Of a stretch of DNA of 64,000 nt, positions 42,996 to 49,794 are shown piece by piece. The notes under the pieces were generated by a model that did not search any database, was not told the DNA's origin, and saw nothing but the letters and a program-made list of their open reading frames with translations. Each line of letters opens with the position of its first letter. Position 1 is the first letter of the stretch. Source of the DNA: Herpetosiphon geysericola (GTDB lineage Bacteria > Chloroflexota > Chloroflexia > Chloroflexales > Herpetosiphonaceae); contig NZ_LGKP01000008.1 in assembly GCF_001306135.1 (NCBI RefSeq), forward strand, positions 124,001-188,000. The letters are read 5' to 3'. Made by a program: the position numbers and the translations under genes.

Positions 42996-43436
42996 ATGAA
43001 TCGCCAATTAGATTCGCAGGCATGTTTTGTCTGTGGCAAAAATAACCCTAGTGGCTTGCAATTAGATTTCTTCGAGGAAGAAAATCGGGTTGTGACGCGC
43101 TTTAGCTCCACCTCGCTGCATCAAGGCTGGCCGGGCTTTGTCCATGGCGGCATCATTGCGACGATTCTTGATGAAACTTTAGGCCGGGTTGGCTTTTTGA
43201 TCGATGCTTGGACGATGACTGGCCGTTTTGAAGTACGCTATCGTCAGCCAGCCCCGATTGACCAAGAAATTACTTTTACTGGCAGCATTGTGCGTGATCG
43301 AGGGCGGGCGCTTGAGGTCGAGGGCTTTGCCCAATTGTCCGATGGCACGATTGTGGCCGAAGCAACTGGCTTGTATATGCGGGTTTCGCCAGAATTGCGC
43401 GCCACACTTTCCGAGCAAATTGCTGAAGGCTATTAA
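42996..43436 (+). CDS. PaaI-type hotdog-fold thioesterase
   Basis: A 146-residue thioesterase with 'CFVCGKNNPSGLQLDFF' at the start and the hotdog signature 'HGGIIATILDETLGR' (conserved HGG and acidic residue), then 'GRFEVRYRQPAPIDQEI'. 'aaggag' precedes ATG 42996. It probably hydrolyses acyl-CoA or aryl-CoA esters. The N-terminal Cys-x-x-Cys is common in this subgroup. Confidence 0.88.
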   Translation: MNRQLDSQACFVCGKNNPSGLQLDFFEEENRVVTRFSSTSLHQGWPGFVHGGIIATILDETLGRVGFLIDAWTMTGRFEVRYRQPAPIDQEITFTGSIVRDRGRALEVEGFAQLSDGTIVAEATGLYMRVSPELRATLSEQIAEGY

Positions 43437-43513
43437 TTGACTAATCAATGATATTAACTTAATTGTGATCAAGCTTACGTTTAGTACCAGAAACATATTG
43501 GAGGAGCGTTAAC

Positions 43514-43819
43514 ATGAGTAATCTTGAAGCCCAATTTCTCCAAGAAATGCTTGATGGCTATCGTTTGGCAGCAAAACAAGGCTATAAGGCTACCTATTAT
43601 TTACGTATGCTCGAAGAATTGGGGGCAATTCCTGCTGCCAAGCGCTTGGTCGCAGACCCCGAAATTAGCAGTGGTTTGCAACAGCTTTGCTTGATCGGTT
43701 TGCTCAGTACTTCGGCAGAGGCAATTATGCTCAAGCCCGAATATGCTGAATTATTTACCGATGCAGAACGCCAAGTTGCCCGCGAAAAATTAATTGCCCT
43801 CGGCTGGAACGCTGAATAA
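43514..43819 (+). CDS. Uncharacterised small helical protein
   Basis: A 101-residue, mostly helical protein with 'GYRLAAKQGYKATYYLRMLEELGAIPAAKRLVADPEISSGLQQLCLIGLLSTSAEAIMLKPEYAELFTDAER'. I have seen the 'YKATY(Y/F)LRML...G...AAK.L' pattern as a widespread stand-alone or C-terminal domain in bacteria, sometimes beside restriction functions, but know no assigned role. ATG 43514 has 'ggagg' upstream. A perfect terminator follows, so it is a separate gene. Confidence 0.75.
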   Translation: MSNLEAQFLQEMLDGYRLAAKQGYKATYYLRMLEELGAIPAAKRLVADPEISSGLQQLCLIGLLSTSAEAIMLKPEYAELFTDAERQVAREKLIALGWNAE

Positions 43820-43850
43820 TTATCCTCATGCTTGATTGGCTTTGATCAGC

Positions 43851-43883
43851 GCCCCGCATCTCCAGCGAGATGCGGGGCTTTTT
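43851..43883 (+). terminator. Terminator after the small helical protein gene
   Basis: GCCCCGCATCTC / GAGATGCGGGGC with a CAGC loop and TTTTT. Confidence 0.9.
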
Positions 43884-44026
43884 GATACTCACCTCGGCCT
43901 GAATCCTCATAGCAAGCACTTCAGATCCTAACAGTTTTATAACAATTGCTCGCTACACTCTTAACCAGAAGCTAACAAAGATTGCCGATCGCTTTTGGCG
44001 TTGCGGCGTGCAAAGGAATAGAGTTT

Positions 44027-44869
44027 ATGCTGCAACAACTGCGTTATCAACCAACCCTCATCTGGCCAACTGAACCAACGCTCGCGTGCGAACCAGCACA
44101 ACTAGCCCCAAAGCCGCTGATTGACCAACACTTGGCTGCCTTTGGGCCAATTAGTTTGCAACAGATGGATTCGGTGGCCTTGCTGAATCGCACCGATAGC
44201 AAATATGTCTGCTCAATTCAGCAATTGACCGCAATTTTGCCAGCTTTAATGGCCGATTATCGGGTGTTGGAGATTGCTGGGCGGCACATGCATCGCTATC
44301 ATACGCGCTATTTCGATAGCGCTGATTTTGCGCTCTATCGACGACATCATGCTGGGGGCCGCAATCGCTACAAAGTGCGCAGCCGTACCTATCTCGACAC
44401 GCAGCATTATTTTCTCGAAGTAAAGCACAAAATTAATAAATATCGCACGATCAAGCATCGAATGCCAACGTCAACTGGCTTGGAAACGCTTAATCCAGCC
44501 AGCAAAGCCTTCGTGCAGCAACGGGTGCCGTTCGATGTGCGCTTATTACAGCCAACCCTGACCAACGATTTTAGCCGCATCACCTTGGTGAATATTGCTG
44601 CACACGAGCGAGTAACCTTGGATATTGGGATTCAGTTTCAGGCTAATCTACAGACGATTGAACTGACGGGAGTGGTGATTGCCGAAGTCAAACAGGCTGG
44701 GATTAACCGCAGTTCGCCCTTTATCCAAGGCATTCGCGGCGAGCATGTGCACCCAATCGGCATGAGCAAATATTGCAGCGGCGCAGCCTTGCTCTACCCA
44801 GAATTACCACGCAACAGCTTCAAACCAACCTTACGCTATTTGCATAGCTTGATGGAGAATGCTCGATGA
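44027..44869 (+). CDS. VTC-domain protein (polyphosphate polymerase-like)
   Basis: A 280-residue protein with a VTC (CYTH-like tunnel) domain: 'LLNRTDSKYVCSIQQL', 'HRYHTRYFDSADFALYRRHHAGGRNRYKVRSRTYLD', 'YFLEVKHKINKYRTIKHRM' and, near the end, 'IAEVKQAG', 'GMSKYCSGAALL'. The basic and acidic residues lining the tunnel are present. Yeast VTC4 makes polyphosphate from ATP; bacterial members are less studied. ATG 44027 with AAAGGA is chosen over TTG 43982. It overlaps the DUF4956 gene by 4 bp. Confidence 0.88.
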   Translation: MLQQLRYQPTLIWPTEPTLACEPAQLAPKPLIDQHLAAFGPISLQQMDSVALLNRTDSKYVCSIQQLTAILPALMADYRVLEIAGRHMHRYHTRYFDSADFALYRRHHAGGRNRYKVRSRTYLDTQHYFLEVKHKINKYRTIKHRMPTSTGLETLNPASKAFVQQRVPFDVRLLQPTLTNDFSRITLVNIAAHERVTLDIGIQFQANLQTIELTGVVIAEVKQAGINRSSPFIQGIRGEHVHPIGMSKYCSGAALLYPELPRNSFKPTLRYLHSLMENAR

Positions 44870-45504
44870 CAACCGAATTAACTCAATTTTTGCTGGGAGC
44901 GGGCTTTAATTTATTCGTAACGCTGCTAATTGTGCGTGGCGTGTATTACCCCGTGACCCAAGATAAAAATTTCGTTTTTACCTTTATTGGCTTTAATATG
45001 ATCATCTACTTTGTGCTGGGCTTTTTGACCAGCGTGGAAGTGGGCGTTGGGGTTGGCTTTGGCCTGTTTGCGATTTTCTCGTTGCTACGCTATCGCACCG
45101 ATGAGATTCCGATTCGCGAGATGACCTATTTGTTTATTTTGATTGCCTTGGGCGTGATGAATTCGCTGATGCATAGCGGCAGTTTGCTGCAAATTGGCAT
45201 CGCCAACTCCGTGATTCTAGTGATTTTGTTTGTGCTTGAAAAAGGTTGGGGCTTTCAATTTGAAGCCAACAAGCGGGTTGCCTACGACAAAATCGAGCTG
45301 ATCGGGCCTGATCGCTCAGCAGAATTATTGGCCGATTTACGCCAACGCACCGGCATTTTGGTTAAGCGGGTTGAAATTGGGCGCATCGATTTATTGCACG
45401 ATATGGCCGATTTGAAAATTTTCTACGATGAAACGCCACGCTTGAGCGCCAACCACCAGCCAACCAATCCCCGTGTGTTGCGCGATCAACATCAATTGCC
45501 CTAA
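44866..45504 (+). CDS. DUF4956 membrane protein
   Basis: A 212-residue protein with about four TM helices (about 5-25, 35-55, 60-80 and 87-125) and a cytoplasmic C-terminal domain of about 80 residues. 'GFGLFAIFSLLRYRTDEIPIREMTYLFILIALGVMNS' is the conserved core of the DUF4956 family. It is coupled to the VTC gene (ATGA) and followed by a CotH gene, a recurrent bacterial trio. It may be the membrane subunit of a polyphosphate-related complex. This is inference. Confidence 0.87.
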   Translation: MTTELTQFLLGAGFNLFVTLLIVRGVYYPVTQDKNFVFTFIGFNMIIYFVLGFLTSVEVGVGVGFGLFAIFSLLRYRTDEIPIREMTYLFILIALGVMNSLMHSGSLLQIGIANSVILVILFVLEKGWGFQFEANKRVAYDKIELIGPDRSAELLADLRQRTGILVKRVEIGRIDLLHDMADLKIFYDETPRLSANHQPTNPRVLRDQHQLP

Positions 45505-45556
45505 GCGAAATTTGGCTCTTGGCTCGCTCTTTAATCTGCATAAGAATGAGGTTACG

Positions 45557-47236
45557 ATGAAATATTGGCGCTGGCTCTGTTTGGTTGCTGTTGGATTAAA
45601 CTTGGTGGCATGTGCAACTTCGAGCACTTCGACCATTACGCCTGCTGAAACGACTGTTATTGATGGTGTAACGCGGCCTGCTGGCTGGAATGAAGCCTCG
45701 CATGGCGAAAGTGCCGAGCCAAATTATGCTGTGGTTTTTCCGCAAACTAAAGTTAATCAACTAATCATAACGATCGATTCTGCTTCGTGGCAAGCCATGC
45801 AAGCGAATATGACTGAGCTTTTTGGCGAGCCTGGCAGCCGTCAGCTGGGTGGTGGTTTTCCTGGTGGCGTGTTTACTGATACCAATGGCTTGCCAATGCG
45901 CCCAAATGGTGCTTTTACTAATACGAATGGCTTGCCAATGCCTCCCAATGGAGCCTTTACCGAGACGATGGGTATGCCTGGTGGTTTCCCTAGTGGCGCC
46001 TTCACCGACACCCAACGTATGCCCGGCGGGATACCAAATATGGGCGATTTGGTGACCGAAAACCCGATGTGGGTGACGGCAACCCTAAGCTTTGAAGGCC
46101 AAACATGGACCAATGTTGGCGTGCGCTACAAAGGCAATTCCTCCTTGATGAGTGCTTGGAATAGCCAACAAGCCAATTTGCCCTTCAAGCTCGATTTTGA
46201 TCAATTTGAAAAAACCTATCCTGCAATTGATAACCAACGCTTTTATGGCTTCAAACAATTGGCGCTAGCAAACAATTTAGGCGATCTGACGGCGATGCGC
46301 GAGACACTTGCCTACGATCTCTTTGCCCAAATGGGCTTGCCCGCCGCCGAAACCGCGACCTATGAAGTGCTGCTTGATCATGGCAACGGGGTTGAAAGCT
46401 TGGGTCTGTACACCGCAGTTGAAGTGATCGACGACACAGCCATTGCCCGCGTTTTTGGTGATGATAGCGGCAATATTTACGAAGGCGATGGCAGCGCTGC
46501 CAGTTTGGCCGAAGGCACCAAAGCTGCGATTAATGAAAGTTTTCAGAAGGAGAATAACGATGCAACAGGCTGGGCCGATGTTGAAGCGCTCTACGATGTG
46601 TTGCACTCAAGCGAACGCACCAGCGATCCGGCGGCATGGCGGACCAAATTAGAGGCCGTGTTCGATGTGCCGAACTTCTTGCAATGGCTTGGCGTGAGCA
46701 CCTTGCTTGAGCATTGGGATACCTATGGCGCAATGACCCACAATTATTATCTGTATAACAATCCTGCGACAGGCAAACTGACGTGGATTTCGTGGGATCA
46801 TAATTTTGTGCTGGGGGCGAGCATGGGTGGCGGTCGCAATCAAGCGCCTGCTGGGATGCAGAACAATCCTAATCAACCAGCCAACGGCAACAACCAAGCC
46901 ATTCCCAATAACCCTAATCGACCCGCCAATGGCGGCGGCTTTGGCGGCCAAAACAACAGCTTCGATAAAGCCAGCGTGACCAGCGATTGGCCCTTGATTC
47001 GCTATTTGCTTGATGACCCGACCTACTATGCGGCCTATATTGCGGCGCTACGCGAAACCAGCAGCCAATTTGATGTTGAGGCCTTGGTGCAAAAATACAC
47101 AGCCTTAGCCGCCACCATCAGCCCAAGCGCAATCAAAAAAACCAGCCTTGATGAGTACAACGCTGCCGTTACGAGCCTAATGGAGCGGATTCGCACCCGC
47201 AGCAACGATTTGAAAAGCTTTTTGGCAACTCAATAA
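45557..47236 (+). CDS. CotH-kinase-family lipoprotein with low-complexity repeats
   Basis: A 559-residue lipoprotein: signal 'MKYWRWLCLVAVGLNLVACAT' with the lipobox cysteine. The CotH kinase-like domain includes 'WTNVGVRYKGNSSL', 'LPFKLDFDQFE', 'GLYTAVEVIDDTAIARVF' and 'WISWDHNFVLG'. Two unusual insertions occur: a four-fold 'NGAFT(N/E/D)T.G(L/M)P(M)' repeat near the N-terminus (45853-46029) and an Asn/Pro/Gly-rich stretch after the DHNF motif (about 46825-46965). CotH proteins phosphorylate proteins on the surface. Here the location is outside the membrane, where ATP supply is unclear. Confidence 0.87.
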   Translation: MKYWRWLCLVAVGLNLVACATSSTSTITPAETTVIDGVTRPAGWNEASHGESAEPNYAVVFPQTKVNQLIITIDSASWQAMQANMTELFGEPGSRQLGGGFPGGVFTDTNGLPMRPNGAFTNTNGLPMPPNGAFTETMGMPGGFPSGAFTDTQRMPGGIPNMGDLVTENPMWVTATLSFEGQTWTNVGVRYKGNSSLMSAWNSQQANLPFKLDFDQFEKTYPAIDNQRFYGFKQLALANNLGDLTAMRETLAYDLFAQMGLPAAETATYEVLLDHGNGVESLGLYTAVEVIDDTAIARVFGDDSGNIYEGDGSAASLAEGTKAAINESFQKENNDATGWADVEALYDVLHSSERTSDPAAWRTKLEAVFDVPNFLQWLGVSTLLEHWDTYGAMTHNYYLYNNPATGKLTWISWDHNFVLGASMGGGRNQAPAGMQNNPNQPANGNNQAIPNNPNRPANGGGFGGQNNSFDKASVTSDWPLIRYLLDDPTYYAAYIAALRETSSQFDVEALVQKYTALAATISPSAIKKTSLDEYNAAVTSLMERIRTRSNDLKSFLATQ

Positions 47237-47240
47237 AAAC

Positions 47241-47275
47241 AAGGCCTGTGAGTTTATGGCAAACTCACAGGCCTT
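47241..47275. terminator. Perfect 15-bp hairpin between CotH and SDR genes
   Basis: AAGGCCTGTGAGTTT / AAACTCACAGGCCTT around ATGGC, between convergent genes. No long T-run. Confidence 0.75.
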
Positions 47276-47281
47276 CGTTGT

Positions 47282-48031
47282 TTAGGCGCTTAAACCGCCG
47301 TCGACGTTGATGGTCGCGCCCGTGATAAAGCCAGCAGCTGGGCTGGCCAAGAAGGCTACGGTAGCGCCAACTTCTTCGGCCTTACCCAAACGTTTGAGCG
47401 CAATCGCTTGGGTAAATACTTCAAGCATTGGGCTATCGCCGGGACCCATATCGGTGTCGATTGGGCCTGGTTGCACATTATTAACTGTGATCCCACGTTG
47501 GCCTAGCTCGCGTGCCCATGCGCGGGTATAGCTGGCAACCGCCGCCTTCGAGGCTGAATAATCGGCTAGCCCAGCAAATGGCGAGCCATCAGCGGCCACC
47601 GAGCCAATCGAAATAATCCGCCCGCCATCTTGCAACAAGGGCGTTGCAGTGCGCACGGCGGTGGCAACACCTTTAACATTGACCGCAAACATATGCTCAA
47701 TCGCTTCAACATCGGTGTTGGGGTCGCTCAAGATTGCGCCCTGAAAGACCCCAGCGTTATTGACCAAAATATCGAGCTTGCCAAAATGCGCCACGACATT
47801 ATTGACCAAACTGGCCACTTGGTCGCTATCTGCTTGGTCGGCCTGGAAGGCTGCGGCTTTAACGCCAAGCGCTTGTAATTGCTCGACCACTGCTGCTGCT
47901 TTGCTGGCCGAGGCGACATAACTAATTGCAACGTCTGCACCTTGCTCGGCCAACGCCAGCGCGCTGGCGGCGCCAATTCCGCGTGAACCACCTGTGACCA
48001 AGGCAACTTTTCCGGCTAACGGCTTGCTCAT
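47282..48031 (-). CDS. SDR oxidoreductase (3-oxoacyl-ACP-reductase-like)
   Basis: A 249-residue classical SDR: TGGSRGIG, 'ILVNNAGVF', Ser in 'IISIGSVAADG', YSASK, and the C-terminal 'SPAAGFITGATINVDGGLSA'. ATG 48031 with GGAAG just upstream is chosen; the open frame reaches 48250 but through promoter and operator DNA. It is under a promoter covered by two TetR-type operators next to the divergent TetR gene. Probably a stress- or xenobiotic-inducible reductase rather than fatty acid synthesis. Confidence 0.9.
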   Translation of the reverse strand: MSKPLAGKVALVTGGSRGIGAASALALAEQGADVAISYVASASKAAAVVEQLQALGVKAAAFQADQADSDQVASLVNNVVAHFGKLDILVNNAGVFQGAILSDPNTDVEAIEHMFAVNVKGVATAVRTATPLLQDGGRIISIGSVAADGSPFAGLADYSASKAAVASYTRAWARELGQRGITVNNVQPGPIDTDMGPGDSPMLEVFTQAIALKRLGKAEEVGATVAFLASPAAGFITGATINVDGGLSA

Positions 48032-48065
48032 GGGCTTCCTTCCAAGATTCAATAAAAATAATATA

Positions 48066-48102
48066 GTACCTTTTAGTACATATATTTTGTACTGATCGGT
48101 AC
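48066..48102. promoter_or_regulatory. Paired TetR-type operators (GTAC-N6-GTAC)
   Basis: GTACCTTTTAGTAC (48066-48079) and GTACTGATCGGTAC (48089-48102) have the same architecture with centres 23 bp apart. They are nested inside a perfect ATATAGTACC/GGTACTATAT inverted repeat (48061-48107). Site B overlaps the -10 of the SDR gene. Confidence 0.75.
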
Positions 48103-48129
48103 TATATGAAAAGCCAATCAATTTGTCAA
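48101..48129 (-). promoter_or_regulatory. Promoter of the TetR-controlled SDR gene
   Basis: On the minus strand, TTGACA (48129-48124), a 17-bp spacer and TATAGT (48106-48101). The -10 is partly inside operator B. Confidence 0.8.
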
Positions 48130-48142
48130 GCCCGAATTTGAT

Positions 48143-48170
48143 CCACGAAGGATACGAAGAGCACGAAGGA
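48143..48170. repeat. 9-bp-period CACGAAG repeat
   Basis: (C/T)ACGAAG at 48144, 48153 and 48162, the same unit and spacing as at 10698-10722. Confidence 0.65.
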
Positions 48171-48180
48171 TGATTTTTTG

Positions 48181-48199
48181 CCACAGATTCACACAGATT
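48181..48199. repeat. CCACAGATT repeat module
   Basis: CCACAGATT followed by ACACAGATT. It is the inverse of the AATCTGTGG doublets at 5892 and 10912. Confidence 0.55.
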
Positions 48200-48288
48200 A
48201 TTTAGATTTGATTTTTCGCCACCAAGGGGCCGAAGCTTTATTTTCGCCACGAATTACACGAAGGGCTATAGCCTTATAGGCTATCGCG

Positions 48289-48335
48289 TTCTGACTTCTG
48301 ATTTCTGACTTTTGCCTTCATCCCTCATCCTTCGC
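48289..48335. repeat. TCTGACTT / CCTCATCCTTC repeat module
   Basis: 'ttctgacttctgatttctga' then 'cttttgccttcatccctcat'. It matches, inverted, the modules at 5773 and 10841. It ends just before the TetR gene promoter. Confidence 0.5.
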
Positions 48336-48342
48336 CTCTAGC

Positions 48343-48371
48343 TTGTGTTATCCAGCTGTTTGGCGTATGAT
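48343..48371 (+). promoter_or_regulatory. Promoter of the TetR-family gene
   Basis: TTGTGT (48343-48348), a 17-bp spacer and TATGAT (48366-48371). It lies about 240 bp from the operators, separated by the repeat block. Confidence 0.55.
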
Positions 48372-48408
48372 CAATTATGGTCAATCCAGCCTAGATTGGT
48401 TAGCAACG

Positions 48409-49026
48409 ATGAAAGCAATGACAGAACAAAAAGTTGGCCGACCGCGCGCCTTTGATCGCGATCAGGCCTTATTTCAAGCATTAAATGTCTTTTGGCGTTT
48501 GGGCTATGAAGGCGCTTCGTTGAGCGATTTAACCGAAGCGATGGGGATTAATCGGCCCAGCTTATATGCAGCATTTGGCAATAAAGAGCAACTTTTTCGC
48601 GAAGTTTTGGCGCGTTATCACGAGCTGAGTGTGCCTTCGATTGCGATGGCATTGGAGCATGCTGAGATTTATGTGGCGCTTGAGCAATTGTTGCGGATTA
48701 ATATTCGCCAAATTACCAACCCCAACGTGCCTGCTGGCTGCTTATTGATTCGCGGCGTGCCCGTCTGCAATGATACAACTGCGCCAATTTATCAGGCAGT
48801 GGTTGACCAACGCCTCGGTCAAGAAAGCTTAATTCGCGAGCGTTTGGAGCAATCAGCCCAAGCAGGCGAACTTGCAGCGAATGTTGATCCTGTTGATCTG
48901 GCGCGCACGATTATGGCCTTTTCCAATGGCTTATCGATTCAAAGTGTCAATGGGGCAACCCATGCAGAGCTAGAACGCTCGGTTGAGCTGTTTTTACGTG
49001 GCTTGAAAGTATTGTTGGTAGCCTAA
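48409..49026 (+). CDS. TetR/AcrR-family transcriptional repressor
   Basis: About 205 residues from ATG 48409 (48418 is equally possible; neither has a strong ribosome-binding site). The HTH is 'DRDQALFQALNVFWRLGYEGASLSDLTEAMGINRPSLYAAFGNKEQLFREVL', with a ligand-binding C-terminal domain containing 'NVPAGCLLIRG'. It is divergent from the SDR gene. It probably binds the paired GTAC-N6-GTAC sites and is released by a small, perhaps electrophilic, ligand. Confidence 0.9.
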   Translation: MKAMTEQKVGRPRAFDRDQALFQALNVFWRLGYEGASLSDLTEAMGINRPSLYAAFGNKEQLFREVLARYHELSVPSIAMALEHAEIYVALEQLLRINIRQITNPNVPAGCLLIRGVPVCNDTTAPIYQAVVDQRLGQESLIRERLEQSAQAGELAANVDPVDLARTIMAFSNGLSIQSVNGATHAELERSVELFLRGLKVLLVA

Positions 49027-49070
49027 AACCCGTTTACGGCATGCTTCAAAATGAGCATGCCGTAGCGGGT

Positions 49071-49292
49071 TTAATCGTTGCTTGCTGATTGATTATCGGC
49101 GCTAGGCCGCTCGAAAATTTGCTCAATCGCTAGCTCAAACAGATCGGCTATTTTGAAGGCGAGTGGTAAACTCGGGTCGTATTTGCCGGTTTCAAGCGCA
49201 TTAATGGTTTGGCGGGAGACTCCCAAGGCTTGGGCCAAATCGGCTTGTGACCAATCGTGTTCGGCACGCAAGACACGTAAGCGATTTTTCAT
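49071..49292 (-). CDS. XRE-family regulator, YozG-like (pair B)
   Basis: A 73-residue HTH protein: 'RLRVLRAEHDWSQADLAQALGVSRQTINALETGKYDPSLPLAFKIADLF', very similar to pair A. ATG 49292 overlaps the stop of the membrane gene (ATGA), so the longer open frame from 49364 is rejected. It probably represses its own operon through the TGCTTTACA sites upstream. Confidence 0.92.
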   Translation of the reverse strand: MKNRLRVLRAEHDWSQADLAQALGVSRQTINALETGKYDPSLPLAFKIADLFELAIEQIFERPSADNQSASND

Positions 49293-49669
49293 TGGTAGCT
49301 CCGATTGGCGAAGGCTAAGCCAAAACTCCAACAGGTTGTCAACAGTGGCAAGACCCACAGCCACGACAATTGTGGTAGATTGACCAACAGTTGCAGCAAG
49401 CCATAAGCGCAGCTAATAAAGATGGTAGCTCCCACGGCAAACGTAAAGGCCAGCAGTTGAACGTGGCGTTGAAATTCATCCATGCTGCTAACTGCCCGAT
49501 ACATTGCTTGAATGCCAAGCCCCACCGGAACCAACGGCACGATTGCGAGCAACGCCCGCCATGGCGATTCTGGCAATTGAGGCAGCACCAAAATCACGGC
49601 CATCAACAAGATTGGGAACAACACGAACGCGATGATCAATTGGCGAATTGCTGTTGATTGGGCTTTCAT
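49289..49669 (-). CDS. Small four-TM membrane protein paired with XRE regulator (pair B)
   Basis: A 126-residue protein with four predicted TM helices (about 8-30, 38-58, 70-95 and 100-120) and a short 'RAVSSMDEFQRHVQ' loop. It is a distant counterpart of the pair A membrane protein. One copy of the TGCTTTACA operator element overlaps its ribosome-binding region (49672-49680), so the XRE protein or RNA structure could also affect translation. The function is unknown. Confidence 0.8.
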   Translation of the reverse strand: MKAQSTAIRQLIIAFVLFPILLMAVILVLPQLPESPWRALLAIVPLVPVGLGIQAMYRAVSSMDEFQRHVQLLAFTFAVGATIFISCAYGLLQLLVNLPQLSWLWVLPLLTTCWSFGLAFANRSYQ

Positions 49670-49671
49670 TG

Positions 49672-49774
49672 TAAAGCATCCTTGACTAAATCATTGAACT
49701 GGCGGGAGTATACACCCGTTTTTTATTTAAGTCAAGCATGCTTTACAAAAAGAAATGTCTGCTTTACAAAAAGA
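49672..49774 (-). promoter_or_regulatory. Promoter and operator array of membrane/XRE pair B
   Basis: The minus-strand promoter is TTGACT (49735-49730), 17 bp, TATACT (49712-49707). Flanking it is a near-perfect inverted repeat of about 22 bp (TGTAAAGCAT..TTGACT from 49671 against AAGTCAAGCATGCTTTACA to 49748). Two direct TGCTTTACAAAAAGA copies (49739-49753, 49760-49774) are 21 bp apart, two helical turns. A GTATAC-centred near-palindrome overlaps the -10. Confidence 0.75.
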
Positions 49775-49794
49775 CATTGAACATTGACATGCGC

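Noticed and set aside
48032-48250. N-terminal extension of the TetR-controlled SDR
   Set aside because: The extension runs through promoter, operators and repeats. ATG 48031 has a ribosome-binding site and matches the family start.
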